Assembly: GCA_034440615.1 (NCBI GenBank)
Contig: JAOTOM010005183.1
Span: 640,501-704,500, forward strand
Source of the DNA: Ashinkailepas kermadecensis
Lineage: Eukaryota; Arthropoda; Thecostraca; Neolepadidae
Direction of reading: 5' to 3'
Length of the DNA: 64,000 nucleotides
Part shown: positions 11,333 through 23,965 of the stretch, in pieces
Numbering within the stretch: the stretch's first letter is position 1
Layout: each line of letters starts with the position of its first letter
Translations under genes and position numbers: made by a program
Notes under the pieces: generated by a model
What the model was told of the DNA's origin: nothing
What the model saw: the letters and a program-made list of their open reading frames with translations, nothing else
Databases searched by the model: none

Positions 11333-11395
11333 GGTTGTACTTTATATGCACAGGTTGTACATTACATGCACAGGTTGTATATTACATGCACAGGT
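11333..11395 (+). repeat. Short tandem repeat, about 22-bp unit, 3 copies
   Basis: GCACAGGTTGTACATTACAT recurs three times with slight changes, near the start of intron 2. Confidence 0.8.
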
Positions 11396-11631
11396 TTCAC
11401 TAAGCTCAGGAAGATAAATTGCACAACTGAAGCTCATTGCATTACTGCACAGAAACAAAGAGCAAATAATCGCTAACCGCATCTCTCCATAAGCTGCCTT
11501 TGAAGACTTGCTTCTCTCTACTTAAGAAAAAACTATTGTAGACACTGCAATTACCTTGGAATAGTAAACCATTGCTTTTATTGGACAGACTGTTGTAATT
11601 TTGCGCCAGGCATGTGGATCTGGGGTCAGAT

Positions 11632-11785
11632 CTGGATTGTGGCTTTACGACGCACTCAGCAGCTGAGGCCATATGGCGTCGCCTGCCTCTCACCCTGGCA
11701 GGAAGGGCGGGCATCGCGGGGAATGGAACCCCGTACCTCTGGCGTGCCAGACGCTCAACTTAACCACTGAGCTATCGACGCCCCG
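11632..11785 (-). mobile_element. tRNA-derived SINE (TAGCTCAGTGG family), antisense to ATP8B
   Basis: On the - strand it begins with a tRNA-like head: A-box TAGCTCAGTGG (+ strand 11764-11774) and B-box GGTTCCATTCC (11720-11730). The body includes GACGCCATATGGCCTCAGC. A sense copy lies at 52939-53095, with a fragment at 49711-49752. The extra body after the T arm excludes a functional tRNA gene. Confidence 0.8.
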
Positions 11786-12689
11786 CCAGGCACGTGGAGC
11801 TTCGATACCGGCCAACTACCGATGGTTGGCACGACGAAGTGACCACTGTAAATGGGGGGGGGGCTACTTTGTAAGTCTTTATATCCATGAATCTTTACTA
11901 TATTATTAAAACTGGCGCATTCATGCCACAAAAAGCCACTCATTTTGCATATGTACGAGAAAGGCATGCTCTGAATACTTGTAAGGGAAGGTGTGCATAT
12001 AGCAACAATTACTTGATTCAATCGCAATGCTTATCCTGTGCTATGAAAGATAGCTGTGGAATTGTGGAATAATGCCGTTGCCAGCATTATAATCTGTCTT
12101 GCTTGTCGCCGAGCCATTGTAGAGAGGGATGTTGGAGTGTGATTTTCGCGTCGAAGGTATCGCTGCTCGACAGTGCTTCTGTCCGCTGGTGTTATTTCAG
12201 GAATATGAGTCCTTCATCGACCTGCATTCCATTGCTTTTGTCAAGCCATTTACGCTTGGTAATGGAATGTGAGCGTGACGTTCCATGTGCAGGGCGTTCT
12301 TTTCCAAGTCCGTAATTTACGGAACATAGCCTCTGATGTATTGGTGTGCAGAATGTTTCTCCTGCACGTCTACGAAGCGTGGTCTGTCATCTGCCAGTGT
12401 CCTCTCCCTTATACAGAGTCTTAGTTCCCTCGTACCCCATGCCCCACACCCAGGCGTGATATAGAACTATCACATATGGTCTCACATGTGGTGTGGCATC
12501 ATCTATCATGTGTATGCAAATGTATCCCCCCCCCCCCACTAGTTGGTGCACCGAGCTTGACCTTCTGTGTCCCCTGACTGACGCCTCACACAATGCGACC
12601 TTCGAGTGCCGGCTAGATCATATATGTTGCATTCACCAAGGCGGAAACCTCCGTTGGCCACTGTCCAGTTCACACTGTGTGGCACTTGT

Positions 12690-13090
12690 GGCATGACCTC
12701 ACCGGCACATGTGACACCCCGTGACGGAGCACCATCACCGTGACCCCATCGGCACACGTGACACCCCGTGACGACACCCACACCGTGACCTCACCGGCAC
12801 ACGTGACACCCCGTGACGACACCCACACCGTGACCTCACCGGCACATGTGACACCACGTGACGGGGCACCATCACCGTGACCTCACCGGCACACGTGATA
12901 CCCCGTGACGACACCCACACCGTGACCTCACCGGCACACATGACACCCAGTGACGACACCCACACCGTGACCTCACCGGCACACGTGACACCCCGTGACG
13001 ACACCCACACCGTGACATCACCGGCACATGTGACACCCCGTGACGACACCCACACCGTGACCCCACCGGCACACGTGACACCCCGTGACG
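12690..13090 (+). repeat. Minisatellite, 45-bp unit, about 9 copies
   Basis: Unit GTGACCTCACCGGCACACGT plus GACACCCCGTGACGACACCCACACC; many units contain CACGTG or a near match. It abuts the next array at 13091 with no spacer. Confidence 0.9.
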
Positions 13091-14105
13091 CACCGGTGTC
13101 AGGCACGCTCTGTTGACAACTGTCCGTCTTCAGAGTGTAGGTGACACACCGGTGTCAGGCACGTTCTGTCGACAACTGTCCATCTTCAGAGTGTGGGTGA
13201 TACACCGGTGTCAGGCACGCTCTGTCGACAACTGTCCATCTTCAGAGTGTGGGTGATACACCGGTGTCAGGCACGCTCTGTCGACAACTGTCCATCTTCA
13301 GAGTGTAGGTGACACACCGGTGTCAGGCACGTTCTGTCGACAACTGTCCATCTTCAGAGTGTGGGTGATACACCGGTGTCAGGCACGCTCTGTCGACAAC
13401 TGTCCATCTTCAGAGTGTGGGTGATACACCGGTGTCAGGCACGCTCTGTCGACAACTGTCCGTCTTCAGAGTGTGGGTGATACACCGGTGTCAGGCACGC
13501 TCTGTTGACAACTGTCCATCTTCAGAGTGTAGGTGATACACCGGTGTCAGGCACGCTCTGTCGACAACTGTCCATCTTCAGAGTGTAGGTGACACACCGG
13601 TGTCAGGCACGCTCTGTCGACAACTGTCCATCTTCAGAGTGTAGGTGATACACCGGTGTCAGGCACGCTCTGTCGACAACTGTCCGTCTTCAGAGTGTAG
13701 GTGATACACCGGTGTCAGGCACGTTCTGTTGACAACTGTCCGTCTTCAGAGTGTGGGTGATACACCGGTGTCAGGCACGCTCTGTCGACAACTGTCCATC
13801 TTCAGAGTGTGGGTGACACACCGGTGTCAGGCACGTTCTGTTGACAACTGTCCATCTTCAGAGTGTAGGTGATACACCGGTGTCAGGCACGTTCTGTTGA
13901 CAACTGTCCGTCTTCAGAGTGTGGGTGATACACCGGTGTCAGGCACGCTCTGTCGACAACTGTCCGTCTTCAGAGTGTGGGTTATACACTGGTGTCAGGC
14001 ACGCTCTGTCGACAACTGTCCATCTTCAGAGTGTGGGTGATACACCGGTGTCAGGCACGCTCTGTCGACAACTGTCCGTCTTCAGAGTGCTGACTCACCG
14101 GTGCT
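13091..14105 (+). repeat. Minisatellite, 56-bp unit, about 18 copies
   Basis: Unit ACACCGGTGTCAGGCACGCT plus CTGTCGACAACTGTCCATCT plus TCAGAGTGTGGGTGAT. Each unit has the palindrome ACACCGGTGT and most have GTCGAC. Copies differ at a few recurrent sites (CAT/CGT, GGG/AGG, CGAC/TGAC), typical of exchange between units. Confidence 0.95.
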
Positions 14106-14738
14106 AATTGTTCCACAGACGCTTTGGCGCTTCTAATTGGCGCCTTCCCTGCTTGCCAAACAGTACCGCGTTGTCAATATTTGGATACTGGGTGTGTGTC
14201 GACACTGCTAGTGAGAAAATTTCCGCCCAGGCTCCGATTGGAAACTGGTGTTCTGTTAATTTTATCGTTTAGCTGGGTCCGGTGTGAAATCGATTCTGCC
14301 AGCGCTGTCGGGATAGTCGTGACAGGCGTGCGTGGACGGTCGAAGTGTGAGCTGAAGTTCCCCATAAGTTTAGCGACTGTTGTAGATGTGCCTTATATCT
14401 GCAGCTACTGCCGTTAAATACGCCTGGTGAAGTTGTCCACGACCGATCGAAATGATATGCGTTGTTGCATACATTATAATAGTTGCACTTATGATGCAGT
14501 CCAATCTAGTCTACTGATGTGGTGGAAGTAGATACGCAAATTAAATTGAATGATCCGTGCATTTCATGTTGAGCACCACGAGTAAGAAGAGCATCCACTC
14601 ATCCCGCTCCGACCCACAGCCTGTCCAAATTATCCTTCTCTCTGCACTTTATTCTACATGCATTTCATACCAGTGTGTCAAGATAACGAAAGCTAGTGGG
14701 AAAATATTTAAATCCAATAACGACACCATTAACGAGCC

Positions 14739-14781
14739 CAATATTTTGGTTGAAGTACCCTGAAGCTCAAATAACAACAAT
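14739..14781 (+). mobile_element. Tail-only retroposon copy (43 bp) with 12-bp TSD
   Basis: Core GAAGTACCCTGAAGCTCAAA followed by TAACAAC; flanks CATTAACGAGCC (14727-14738) and CATTAACAAGCC (14782-14793) differ at one base. Confidence 0.65.
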
Positions 14782-15630
14782 CATTAACAAGCCTACTTAC
14801 CCCAAGCAAGACTAGCAACAGGCTAAGCCTATTTTCGACCATGTTGGTGGCCGAACCTGGTTCCAACTGGTAAATGTTTATTGCAGGTTGTCCAGAGCTA
14901 CTCAGTATATATTGGCGCCATGCAAAGTCAGCATTGAGCGTACATGTGGAATAGTCTCGACACTCACGGCACGACATGGTATAACATTTGGTGAAGCGAT
15001 AGCCGATTGAGACCACTAGGTTTAACCGGCTAAAGCAAGTTTCATCCAGCCGGTTTAAACGGTGGTTGTATTAAGTTCAAATCGTGCAGTGGTTTCAAGT
15101 GGCCAACCCGGTCTTGAAGAGGTGCCGTTCTTCCGTAATGCATCCACTCTTGCACGAGCACGTGTATTGTCCGCATATTGATCGCCGCACCAAGCTGCTC
15201 TCCAACTGTGGAATTATTCCCGATATACCGAATTAAATTATGCATGATTCACTTTGGCGCTTAAAGTACAACAACCCAGCGTTGGAAGTATCTGGTTCAG
15301 ATGGCCAACCCTGTCTTGAATAGGTGCCCTTCTTCCGTAATGCATACACTCGGGCGCGCTTTGGATTGGATAACCACTTTTTGATTTCAGCCCGGAGAGG
15401 ACAGGTGTAAGTGTATACATAAGTGCATGCTTCTCGCACATTGTGACCTGGTCAACCGGATGGCCTTGACCAGTCACCACACGGCTCCCGGGTCACGTGG
15501 GTCAGTGGCCCGTCGGGTAGTAGCGTGCAAGAAGGGATTATCCGGCTGCTTTTGTTATCCGGAGCGTGCGTCCAGTAATGAGCTGTATTTCCGACCCTGC
15601 CACAACCCTAAATCAGCTGACGCACCGGAG

Positions 15631-17065
15631 CGTACACCATCGCTGTCAATAGGCGCGTACACCATCGCTGTCAGCAGACCCACACACCATCGCTGTCAGC
15701 AGACCCACACGCCATCGCTGTCAGCAGTACACCATCGCTGTCAATAGGTGCGTACACCATCGCTGTCAGCAGACCCACACACCATCGCTGTCAGCAGACC
15801 CACACGCCATCGCTGTCAGCAGACCCACACACCATCGCTGTCAGCAGACCCGTACACCATCGCTGTCAGCAGACCCCCACACCATCGCTGTCAACAGACC
15901 CGCACACCATCGCTGTCAGCAGACCCGCACACCATCGCTGTCAATAGGTGCGTACACCATCGCTGTCAGCAGACCCGCACACCATCGCTGTCAGCAGACC
16001 CACACACCATCGCTGTCAGCAGACCCACACACCATCGCTGTCAGCAGACCCACACGCCATCGCTGTCAGCAGACCCGCACACCATCGCTGTCAGCAGACC
16101 ACACCATCGCTGTCAGCAGACCCGCACACCATCGCTGTCAGCAGACCCCACACCATCGCTGTCAGCAGACCCACACACCATCGCTGTCAGCAGACCCACA
16201 CGCCATCGCTGTCAGCAGACCCGCACACCATCGCTGTCAGCAGACCCACACACCATCGCTGTCAGCAGACCCGCACACCATCGCTGTCAGCAGACCCACA
16301 CACCATCGCTGTCAGCAGACCCGTACACCATCGCTGTCAGCAGACCCGCACACCATCGCTGTCAGCAGACCACACGCCATCGCTGTCAGCAGACCCGCAC
16401 ACCATCGCTGTCAGCAGACCCACACACCATCGCTGTCAGCAGACCCGCACACCATCGCTGTCAGCAGACCCGTACACCATCGCTGTCAGCAGACCCGCAC
16501 ACCATCGCTGTCAGCAGACCCGCACACCATCGCTGTCAGCAGACCCGTACACCATCGCTGTCAGCAGACCCACACACCATCGCTGTCAGCAGACCCGCAC
16601 ACCATCGCTGTCAGCAGACCCACACGCCATCGCTGTCAGCAGACCCGCACACCATCGCTGTCAGCAGACCCACACACCATCGCTGTCAGCAGACCCGCAC
16701 ACCATCGCTGTCAGCAGACCCACACACCATCGCTGTCAGCAGACCCGTACACCATCGCTGTCAGCAGACCCGCACACCATCGCTGTCAGCAGACCCACAC
16801 GCCATCGCTGTCAGCAGACCCGCACACCATCGCTGTCAGCAGACCCACACACCATCGCTGTCAGCAGACCCGCACACCATCGCTGTCAGCAGACCCACAC
16901 ACCATCGCTGTCAGCAGACCCGCACACCCTCGCTGTCAGCAGACCCACACACCATCGCTGTCAGCAGACCCACACGCCATCGCTGTCAGCAGACCCGCAC
17001 ACCATCGCTGTCAGCAGACCCACACACCATCGCTGTCAGCAGACCTACACACCATCGTTGTCCAC
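15631..17065 (+). repeat. Minisatellite, 25-bp unit, about 57 copies
   Basis: Unit ACCATCGCTGTCAGCAGACC plus CGCAC/CACAC/CGTAC, with a less common GCC start (CACACGCC). The period is not a multiple of three and no frame contains stops, producing a 462-codon open frame that cycles all three phases; it is not a gene. An early variant (TCAATAGGCGCGTACACC) marks the left edge. Confidence 0.96.
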
Positions 17066-17303
17066 GGACGCGACGGCGATACAAACTCTGCGCCTGTTCT
17101 TACCCTGCTGCAGGGAAATTTCTCGCCCCGCTGTAGGGAAATGGTGGCCGGCCATCTTCTGCTGGACGAGCAGCGCAAATCCGTTGACATCACCCCCGGC
17201 GTGACAAGGCTGACCGCTGGACGTGGCAAAGAGGCAATGCTAGATGGAATGCGTAACCGAATAATATAATAACAAAAAGAACGAAACTCAAAGCTCTTCC
17301 TGG

Positions 17304-17347
17304 TAGCCGTGAATGTGCGTAAAGTGCGTCGTGAATCATCCAATAAA
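17304..17347 (+). mobile_element. Truncated SINE tail (44 bp) with 15-bp TSD beside exon 3
   Basis: GCGTAAAGTGCGTCGTGAAT and CCAATAAAC match the 3' end of the SINE at 40951-41154. Flanked by CAAAGCTCTTCCTGG at 17289-17303 and 17348-17362, an exact TSD. Only 29 bp separate the second TSD copy from the exon 3 start. Confidence 0.85.
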
Positions 17348-17391
17348 CAAAGCTCTTCCTGGACTGACCGGTTGGTGGACCGCTGCCGCAG

Positions 17392-17604
17392 GACAACTTC
17401 ATCAAGACGAGCAAGTACACGCTGCTGACATTCTGGCCGCTGAACCTGATCGAGCAGTTTCGGCGGCTGGCCAACTTCTACTTCCTGTGCCTGCTGGTGC
17501 TGCAGCTGATCTCGGTCATCAGTTCGCTGACGCCCATCACTACCGCGCTGCCGCTCATCGGCGTCCTGCTGCTCACCGCCGTCAAGGACGCCTACGATGA
17601 CTTC
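17392..17604 (+). CDS. ATP8B: ATP8B exon 3: TM1-TM2 (residues 37-107)
   Basis: Encodes 71 residues, phase 0 at both ends. It opens with [19 protein letters not shown], the hallmark N-I-K-T-S-K-Y start of P4-ATPases, then [12 protein letters not shown] leading into TM1 (about 57-79), a short loop, and TM2 (about 85-103), ending [10 protein letters not shown] at a GTGAGT donor. TM1-TM2 form part of the peripheral groove through which P4-ATPases pass phospholipid headgroups. The acceptor has a weak pyrimidine tract (GCTGCCGCAG), and a truncated SINE tail with its target-site duplication ends only 29 bp upstream, which may have altered splice-site strength. Confidence 0.95.
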
Positions 17605-19979
17605 GTGAGTGCGCGCACCGATACGCCAGTCAGCTATGCTGCTGTGGTGCTTTAGGTTCAACTCGATTTGTCCCCAGGGGAGGGGGACTGAGTTGGGGAC
17701 ATATCCCCGATAGTTCCTCTCACGCCATTTCCAAAAGAGTTGCGCTAGGGTTATGAAACGTGGTGACCTTGCCTAGACATTCGTTTTATACGTCCTGTCG
17801 AAATAGTTACCTCCTTTTGTACCAGAGGCAGCTGCAGTGAGGGATTTAGGGAGACTTGTTTTACTACGTTTCCTGTTTTGGCCAATGTCGTGTCGCTCAT
17901 TGATTTCAAGTAATAATGGTAAGATGCAATAGATGGTTGATTATTTCGTTCTTTGATCCATTTTTATTGATGATATAATGTTTCATTGAATTAGTCTTGT
18001 GTCCAGAGAGTCACAAGAAAGGAAGGGGACTTCTAAACGTTAGATTCATCAATGCAAAGATGAATTGCAGTGGACCGATTATGAAGAAGCAATGAATTTA
18101 TAATTTCTTCCAAATTTGTATTATTAATGGCCATTCCAGGTGTTGATTTTCTGAAGGGCGCAAGAGAACTTAGCATTATTGTTGCGTTCATCAAGGTGGC
18201 GCCGGAATGCATCCGATTTGTCCTAAATTCATGTTAATAATCCTATCTAGTTGACAGGGCGGTTGTCCCCACCTCCGCCACACGCACACACACACCTTTC
18301 AAAATCCACGGACTTTGTGGTATGCTTCTCAGCTTCGAACAGCTCGATTCATGGGGAACTTGCTGTGGTGTATTTTGTTGTCTGGTTTCTTATTTTAAAT
18401 ACAAGTATGCATAAATAGTTGTTCTCACCCTCTGTGCGTGCTCATTTAGCCGAATTAAATGTGATTGGGTGGCTTCAGGGAGCCGGTGACCTTGCCAAGC
18501 ATAGCCTAATGCATAGCACATCAACCTGCCTCGTATTTCATCATCGATCACGGTAATGCAGTTGCATTTCATCGGCATGATTGGAACAGAAAGGTCAGCT
18601 TGCCTTGAACACATCACCACTGCTCGGGTAGTCGGAACCGTCCCTGTCTAACTGCCGGCTCAACTTCCCTGCACCACAAATTGACCGTCCCGTGGAACCC
18701 GAACCCCACGACTCGCCCCCGGCGATCTCTGGTTATCACGACGATATGTGTTGGGTAAAGCGGGGGAAATTGGTTTTAGACATGAAAAACAATGTGATGT
18801 GTCTGGTTTTATCCAGCGTTGGCAATAATGAAACTCTCGTCCGATCAGTATCGCTTCTCAATCGATGTCAAGCACAGCAATGTAGCAAAGCAATGTAACA
18901 AAACATGGACGATATGACGTGAATACAGAACAGCTGGAATGTAGGCAATGAGGTTGGCACAGATCGGAAGATGATGGCCATCAGCTCGATAATAGTTGTC
19001 GATTTTCGTTAGTAGCACTTTGATATATATATATTACGGGTTACCACACTTGCTGCCAATATTGTGCCATACGTTAAAGTTAAAATAACGTTTACCTTTC
19101 ACTACAAAATGTATTATCGTTAGTTCGGATTTAATGTACCCTTATTAAATAAGAAATATAAGAATGCTTTCACCTGTCCTATCCGTATAACGTTTCCAAT
19201 GTTAACGTTACCTCGTTGCGGGTCTAAATGCTGTTGGTAATTTTAAATTTAGTTAAGTGTAACAATATGTTAATATGCATGGCCTGTTTATAGCTCCTAA
19301 AAAATTAGGTCGTTCGTACTCGTATTTCATAGTTTGGCATAAAGTTTGTTTAAATGTTATTGTTTAATTTTATCACATAATCGCTATGTGCACGGTGCTT
19401 CAGATTGTATAATATAGATCACTAAATTGTTTATACATACAGGTATGACGGTATTTTTTTTATAATTTGACGTATTGCAAAGCTTCGCTTCAACAATTAT
19501 CACATAGCATGCAGAGCCAAACAATTGCCAGTACGACAATCGCAACTGTCGCCATCAAATCCGTTTCTTTTGTCTATTATTGCCCTCATAATGAACGCAT
19601 CGTGCCTCATGCTTATGCCACCCACCCTCTGCTTTGTACAACATCTGACGTACGCATCCTGCATGCCGTACTACCATTTGGCGCTCTGGCTTCTACCACT
19701 CTTTCGTACATGCACCATTACATTACCTGGCTCATTCTACATCCGCCTCAATTGAGACTCTCCTCTGCGCGACGTTGCCGCTGCCGTACCGTCGTACTTC
19801 CTGTTTTAGCTTTAGCTGCGCCCGCTAATTCTACCTACGTACGTTTTCATATCTCCACGCACCCCCTATTTTTTGCCCCTCTGGCCGCTCCTGGTTTATG
19901 TCCTTTTCTGTTAGTACTTTATATACTATCTGTTTCTTAGCCGTTAGGTTGTACTCTATACTCCTTCCTTTAATGCCGA

Positions 19980-20300
19980 CCCTCACCGCTTAACACTGCC
20001 TCTCTTTATCTCCCTCCCGCGTTACCACTCCCCCCCCGTTTTTCCTCCTCTGCTTCTCTCGTTTTTTGCTCCTCTGTGTTTTCTTCTTGTCGTGTTATGC
20101 CTATGTGTTTTCCCGTCTTTTTCCTCCTCTTGTCGTGTGTCCCCCCCTTGTCGCCCGCGCGCGTGCGCGCCACCTGCCGGTCCTTCCACCGCCATCCTAT
20201 CTGCTTCGCCGCTACATGCGCCCTCGCGCTTGTTTGTCCGCTTGCTCGCCCGCGCTCGGCCCGTTCTGCTCCACACCCTCCTCCCCTCGCGCCTTTTTAT
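19980..20300 (+). other. Pyrimidine-rich strand-asymmetric tract
   Basis: The + strand is dominated by C and T over about 300 bp (for example CCTCCTCTGCTTCTCTCG), with few A residues and an alternating CGCGCGTGCGCG patch near 20156. It ends at a TATATA run (about 20299-20316). Confidence 0.6.
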
Positions 20301-22900
20301 ATATATATATATATATGTTGATGTTCTGGTCCTTCTTTGTTCCCGCTGTTTTTGTTGTTTTTGTATGTATAATTCGTCTCCACATATCACCATAGCACCT
20401 GACCCAAGCGAGTTATTTTTTTCTTATTCAGATCAGTTGGTGGTTATAGTATCAGTATTGTAATTGCTCCATCTTACCCTATCTCCGGTTTGTTCATTTA
20501 CAACGCGTGATCCAAATGGGAGATGTTACTAAGAAAAGACCTGGCGACAACTTGTTTTCCAAGCGTGTGGCAATGACATGTTGGGCGGGCCACCTGTGTA
20601 TGATCTGTCTGTCCGGCTGATGTGCTCGGAAGGCTGGACGTGCGTGTGTAATTGTTGTCAGCTGCGACTGCGGAGGAAGCCTGCCAGGCTGTGCCACGTT
20701 CTGCGGTCTGTGTGGCACGCGGTGCGGCCGGCCGGCCAGTGTGTGCTGGGCCGCTACGTGCCCCTGTGTATCGGCGTGGTGGTAGCCGCGGCCCGGATGT
20801 AATTCGAGCGCTGATACCGTATCGGCGTGTGCTGGATGTCAGCGGCCGGCGGTGAGGCGGTCAGGCGGTGAGGTGCAGCGCGTCACAGCGCGCAACATCT
20901 GGGATCAGTGCTCTCGTTGAGGGATGGGGGGGGGGAGGTGATGTCCGTCTGGTGAAGAATGAGTCGGCTTAGAGCCGTGCTCAACATTTCGGACTGGCTG
21001 TCAGTTCGTACTTGAACATGTAGGGAGCTGAGCTCAAGACAACGGGACACAAACCAGGTACTTTGCCGATTTGCCATCCGGAATGGATGACAAGTGACGG
21101 CTACGGTGCTAGTTGTATGCTATGCTGCCCGTGCGCGGCAGTGCCGCTGCAGACCTGTTTCTTTGAAACAAAGTTTAGTAATACCTCAGGAGAAATATTG
21201 TGATTAACTTGGGAAGTAAAAAAAATGAGAAGATCAGTTCTGGCTCAGTAAAGGAACACTAGGGCACTGCTTTTGAACATAATCGTTAGCCTCAAGATAA
21301 AAAATATATCCAAAAGACCGGAAATTATATTCGTATGTGATATAATTTTAGGCGTTTTATATATATTTTTACTCCTGAGACAAACGGTTATGCTTAAAAG
21401 CCGTGCACTTGTTATAAGGAGTGACATCAGCACTTCTCTTTATCAAGTCCCAGGAAAATTAGAACTTGAAATCCTGTATTACGAAGTGAAGCGCTGTTGG
21501 GAAGTTAACCCGCGAGCAGAAATTCCGCAGCAAACCTCGGAACAAATATTATTTACATTTGCAAGATTGCTCCATGATTAATGTTGCTGTAAAAATTGTT
21601 GAAAATCCAAATTAAAACAACATCTGACTCTGAACGAAGAAGTTAGAACGGAAACTGTGTAACGAAAATGTTGCAGTTTCAAAATTGTGACGATCGGGCC
21701 GGGCTGGGTGGCTCGGACGAACTTCTGTACCATGTACACGGGAGCAGGCTTGCCGGGGCTTCGCCCTCGCTCATAATAAACACACATTCTGAACTTTCGC
21801 ACGGATGAAGGGGCACGTAAAATGTATAGTTCGACTCTTTCGACCAGGAAGATGCCGTATTGACAAATAGCCGCGGGTTATTGATTTTCGAATTCGTTTT
21901 GGTGGTTCTCACAGGTGTTTTGTTGGGGCTTCCAGAGTGGATTCCATTCAGTTGTTCACGGCTGAATAGGCATATATCTGGTTCCGTTTTGCATGGTTCC
22001 GTGTGGCGCGATTGCCTTATCGACTAAGCCTGTTGTTGTCCACCCGTGCCGCGAGCTGTGCGCCTCTTTGTTCGCTCACAAAATGGTGGACGTCGTGTCC
22101 CGAAGTGGCGGCGTGGTGCGATAATTAAAGGTCCTGCCGGCGATAGCGCCGCCTCCGTTTGACAGTGGCGGTGGTTCTGCTGTCGCCGCGTCATCTCGCT
22201 CCGCTCGGAAAGCGCTGCCCGCCGCTGTGTTTGATCACTGCCTGCACTGTGCACACGCCGTGGCCGGCTCTGAAAACTGGCCCCACTTCTGGTCGACGTT
22301 CTCTCTGGCCGTTCGTGTAGTGAAGCTAACCTCGGACGCTCACCACCATGTACAGTGTAACACGGGACTGTACTTCTGCCATATAATATGTAACCGCTGC
22401 ATACGTATGGCGGGAGTGGTCGATAATCGTCGACCGAGCCCCTCGGCCGAAGTATGGGTGTCGCAGTAGGTGGTACTGGTACATGACTGACTTATGATAG
22501 GGTACGGTCCCTTTCTCTCCCCTCCAGAGCAGGGTGCTCGCTCGGCAGTCCACTACTGGTCAGAGCAGACGCAGCTGGACAGCGAAGCTGAGCGGAGCTG
22601 AGCTGACGTGGAATTTTGACGGTTGATTGCCATCGTGCAGAAAGGACTTTGAAGCTCGAACTGTTGAAAGACGTGAGTCGGTGTCTGCCCAAGCGGTTGC
22701 TGAAGCTGTCGTGTAACAAGCTGTCGCCGTCTTACTACTCGTAAGCCTGATGAATATAATGGCAATTGACGGCCATTGTATTTGCGAACAAGCTGCTGTG
22801 GAGCAAGATCAAATCTGAACTGGAGCAGCCGGGAGAACAAAACCCCGCCAGCGGAGGATCTCCCAGCGTGGGCCGTTTAAGTCACTATAAGCCGTCTGTT

Positions 22901-22983
22901 TGTTTGTTTGTTTATTGGGTTGTCGACGCACTTTATGCACGATCACGGCTTATGGCGGCGCCCACACTGTTTCGCCGGTGGGT
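22901..22983 (-). mobile_element. 5'-truncated SINE (AATAAACAAAC-tail family), antisense
   Basis: The reverse complement reads CCACCGGCGAAACAGTGTGG, then CGTGCATAAAGTGCGTCG and a (CAAA)n tail, matching the SINE at 40951-41154. Flanks AAGCCGTCTGTT (22889-22900) and AAGTCGTCTGTT (22984-22995) form a 12-bp TSD with one change. Confidence 0.8.
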
Positions 22984-23322
22984 AAGTCGTCTGTTGTTGC
23001 GCTGCTGCTGTCGTCACGCGCGCCGCACGCGATCGGGCGCTATGCATCCGTCCGGAAACATTGATGACGTGTCTGGAGGAAGTGGATGCTGGCGGGTGCT
23101 GCCGTTCAAGGTTTTTATTCGAATCATTGTATTGCGGCACACGTGAACCCCCCCCCCCACCGCCGGCGAGGAGCGGAGTACAGACAGCCACAGGGTGAGG
23201 CCTGTGGTACCGGGTGTCGGCCAGAGGAGGTGATCACGACACTATCTCACCCTGCGATAACCGGTATTTTCCGCGCTGCCCGACTTTCCGGTTTTCGGCT
23301 CCACTTCCCGGATCGCCTTGCG

Positions 23323-23965
23323 GTCTGCGGCCCGCCGGCTGGCGGTGCAGAGCTGCTCGAGGGCGCCACCAGTCGCACTGTCAGGGTCTGTGGCCCGCCG
23401 GCTGGCGGTGCGGTGCTGCTCGAGGGCGCCACCAGTCATACTGTCAGGGTCTGTGGCCCGCCGGCTGGCGGTGCAGAGCTGCTCGCGGGCGCCACCAGTC
23501 GCACTGTCAGGGTCTGTGGCCCGCCGGCTGGCGGTGCAGAGCTGCTCGAGGGCGCCACCAGTCACACTGTCAGGGTCTGTGGCCCGCCGGCTGGCGGTGC
23601 AGAGCTGCTCGCGGGCGCCACCAGTCGCACTGTCAGGGTCTGTGGCCCGCCGGCTGGCGGTGCAGAGCTGCTCGCGGGCGCCACCAGTCGCACTGTCAGG
23701 GTCTGTGGCCCGCCGGCTGGCGGTGCAGAGCTGCTCGAGGGCGCCACCGGTCATACTGTCAGGGTCTGTGGCCCGCCGGCTGGCGGTGTGGTGCTGCTCG
23801 AGGGCGCCACCAGTCATACTGTCAGGGTCTGTGGCCCGCCGGCTGGCGGTGCAGAGCTGCTCGAGGGCGCCACCAGTCATACTGTCAGGGTCTGCGACCC
23901 GCCGGCTGGCGGTGCAGAGCTGCTCGCGGGCGCCACCGGTCACACGGGCAGGGTCTGTGGCCCTG
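23323..23965 (+). repeat. Minisatellite, 63-bp unit, about 10 copies
   Basis: Unit GTCTGTGGCCCGCCGGCTGG plus CGGTGCAGAGCTGCTCGAGG plus GCGCCACCAGTCGCACTGTCAGG. 63 bp equals 21 codons, so several frames on both strands stay open with identical 21-residue repeats. Low-complexity composition and openness in multiple frames argue against coding. Confidence 0.94.

Larger units (their letters stand above)
11127..17391 (+). other. ATP8B intron 2 (6265 bp)
   Basis: Carries a 22-bp triplicate (11333-11395), a tRNA-like SINE on the - strand, two abutting minisatellites (12690-14105), a tail-only retroposon, a diverged about 70-bp repeat pair (about 15088-15155 and 15288-15355), the 25-bp array (15631-17065) and a truncated SINE next to exon 3. 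No other gene is visible. Confidence 0.7.

Noticed and set aside
12690..17065. CRISPR-like regularly spaced direct repeats
   Set aside because: The arrays are head-to-tail units without unique spacers and lie in introns of a eukaryotic gene; no cas genes.
15748..17204. Open frames of 462 and 418 codons with a HRCQQT / TPSLSADP / HTIAVSRP pattern
   Set aside because: A 25-bp unit cycles through all three frames and simply lacks stops; there is no start context, splice support or non-repeat coding sequence.
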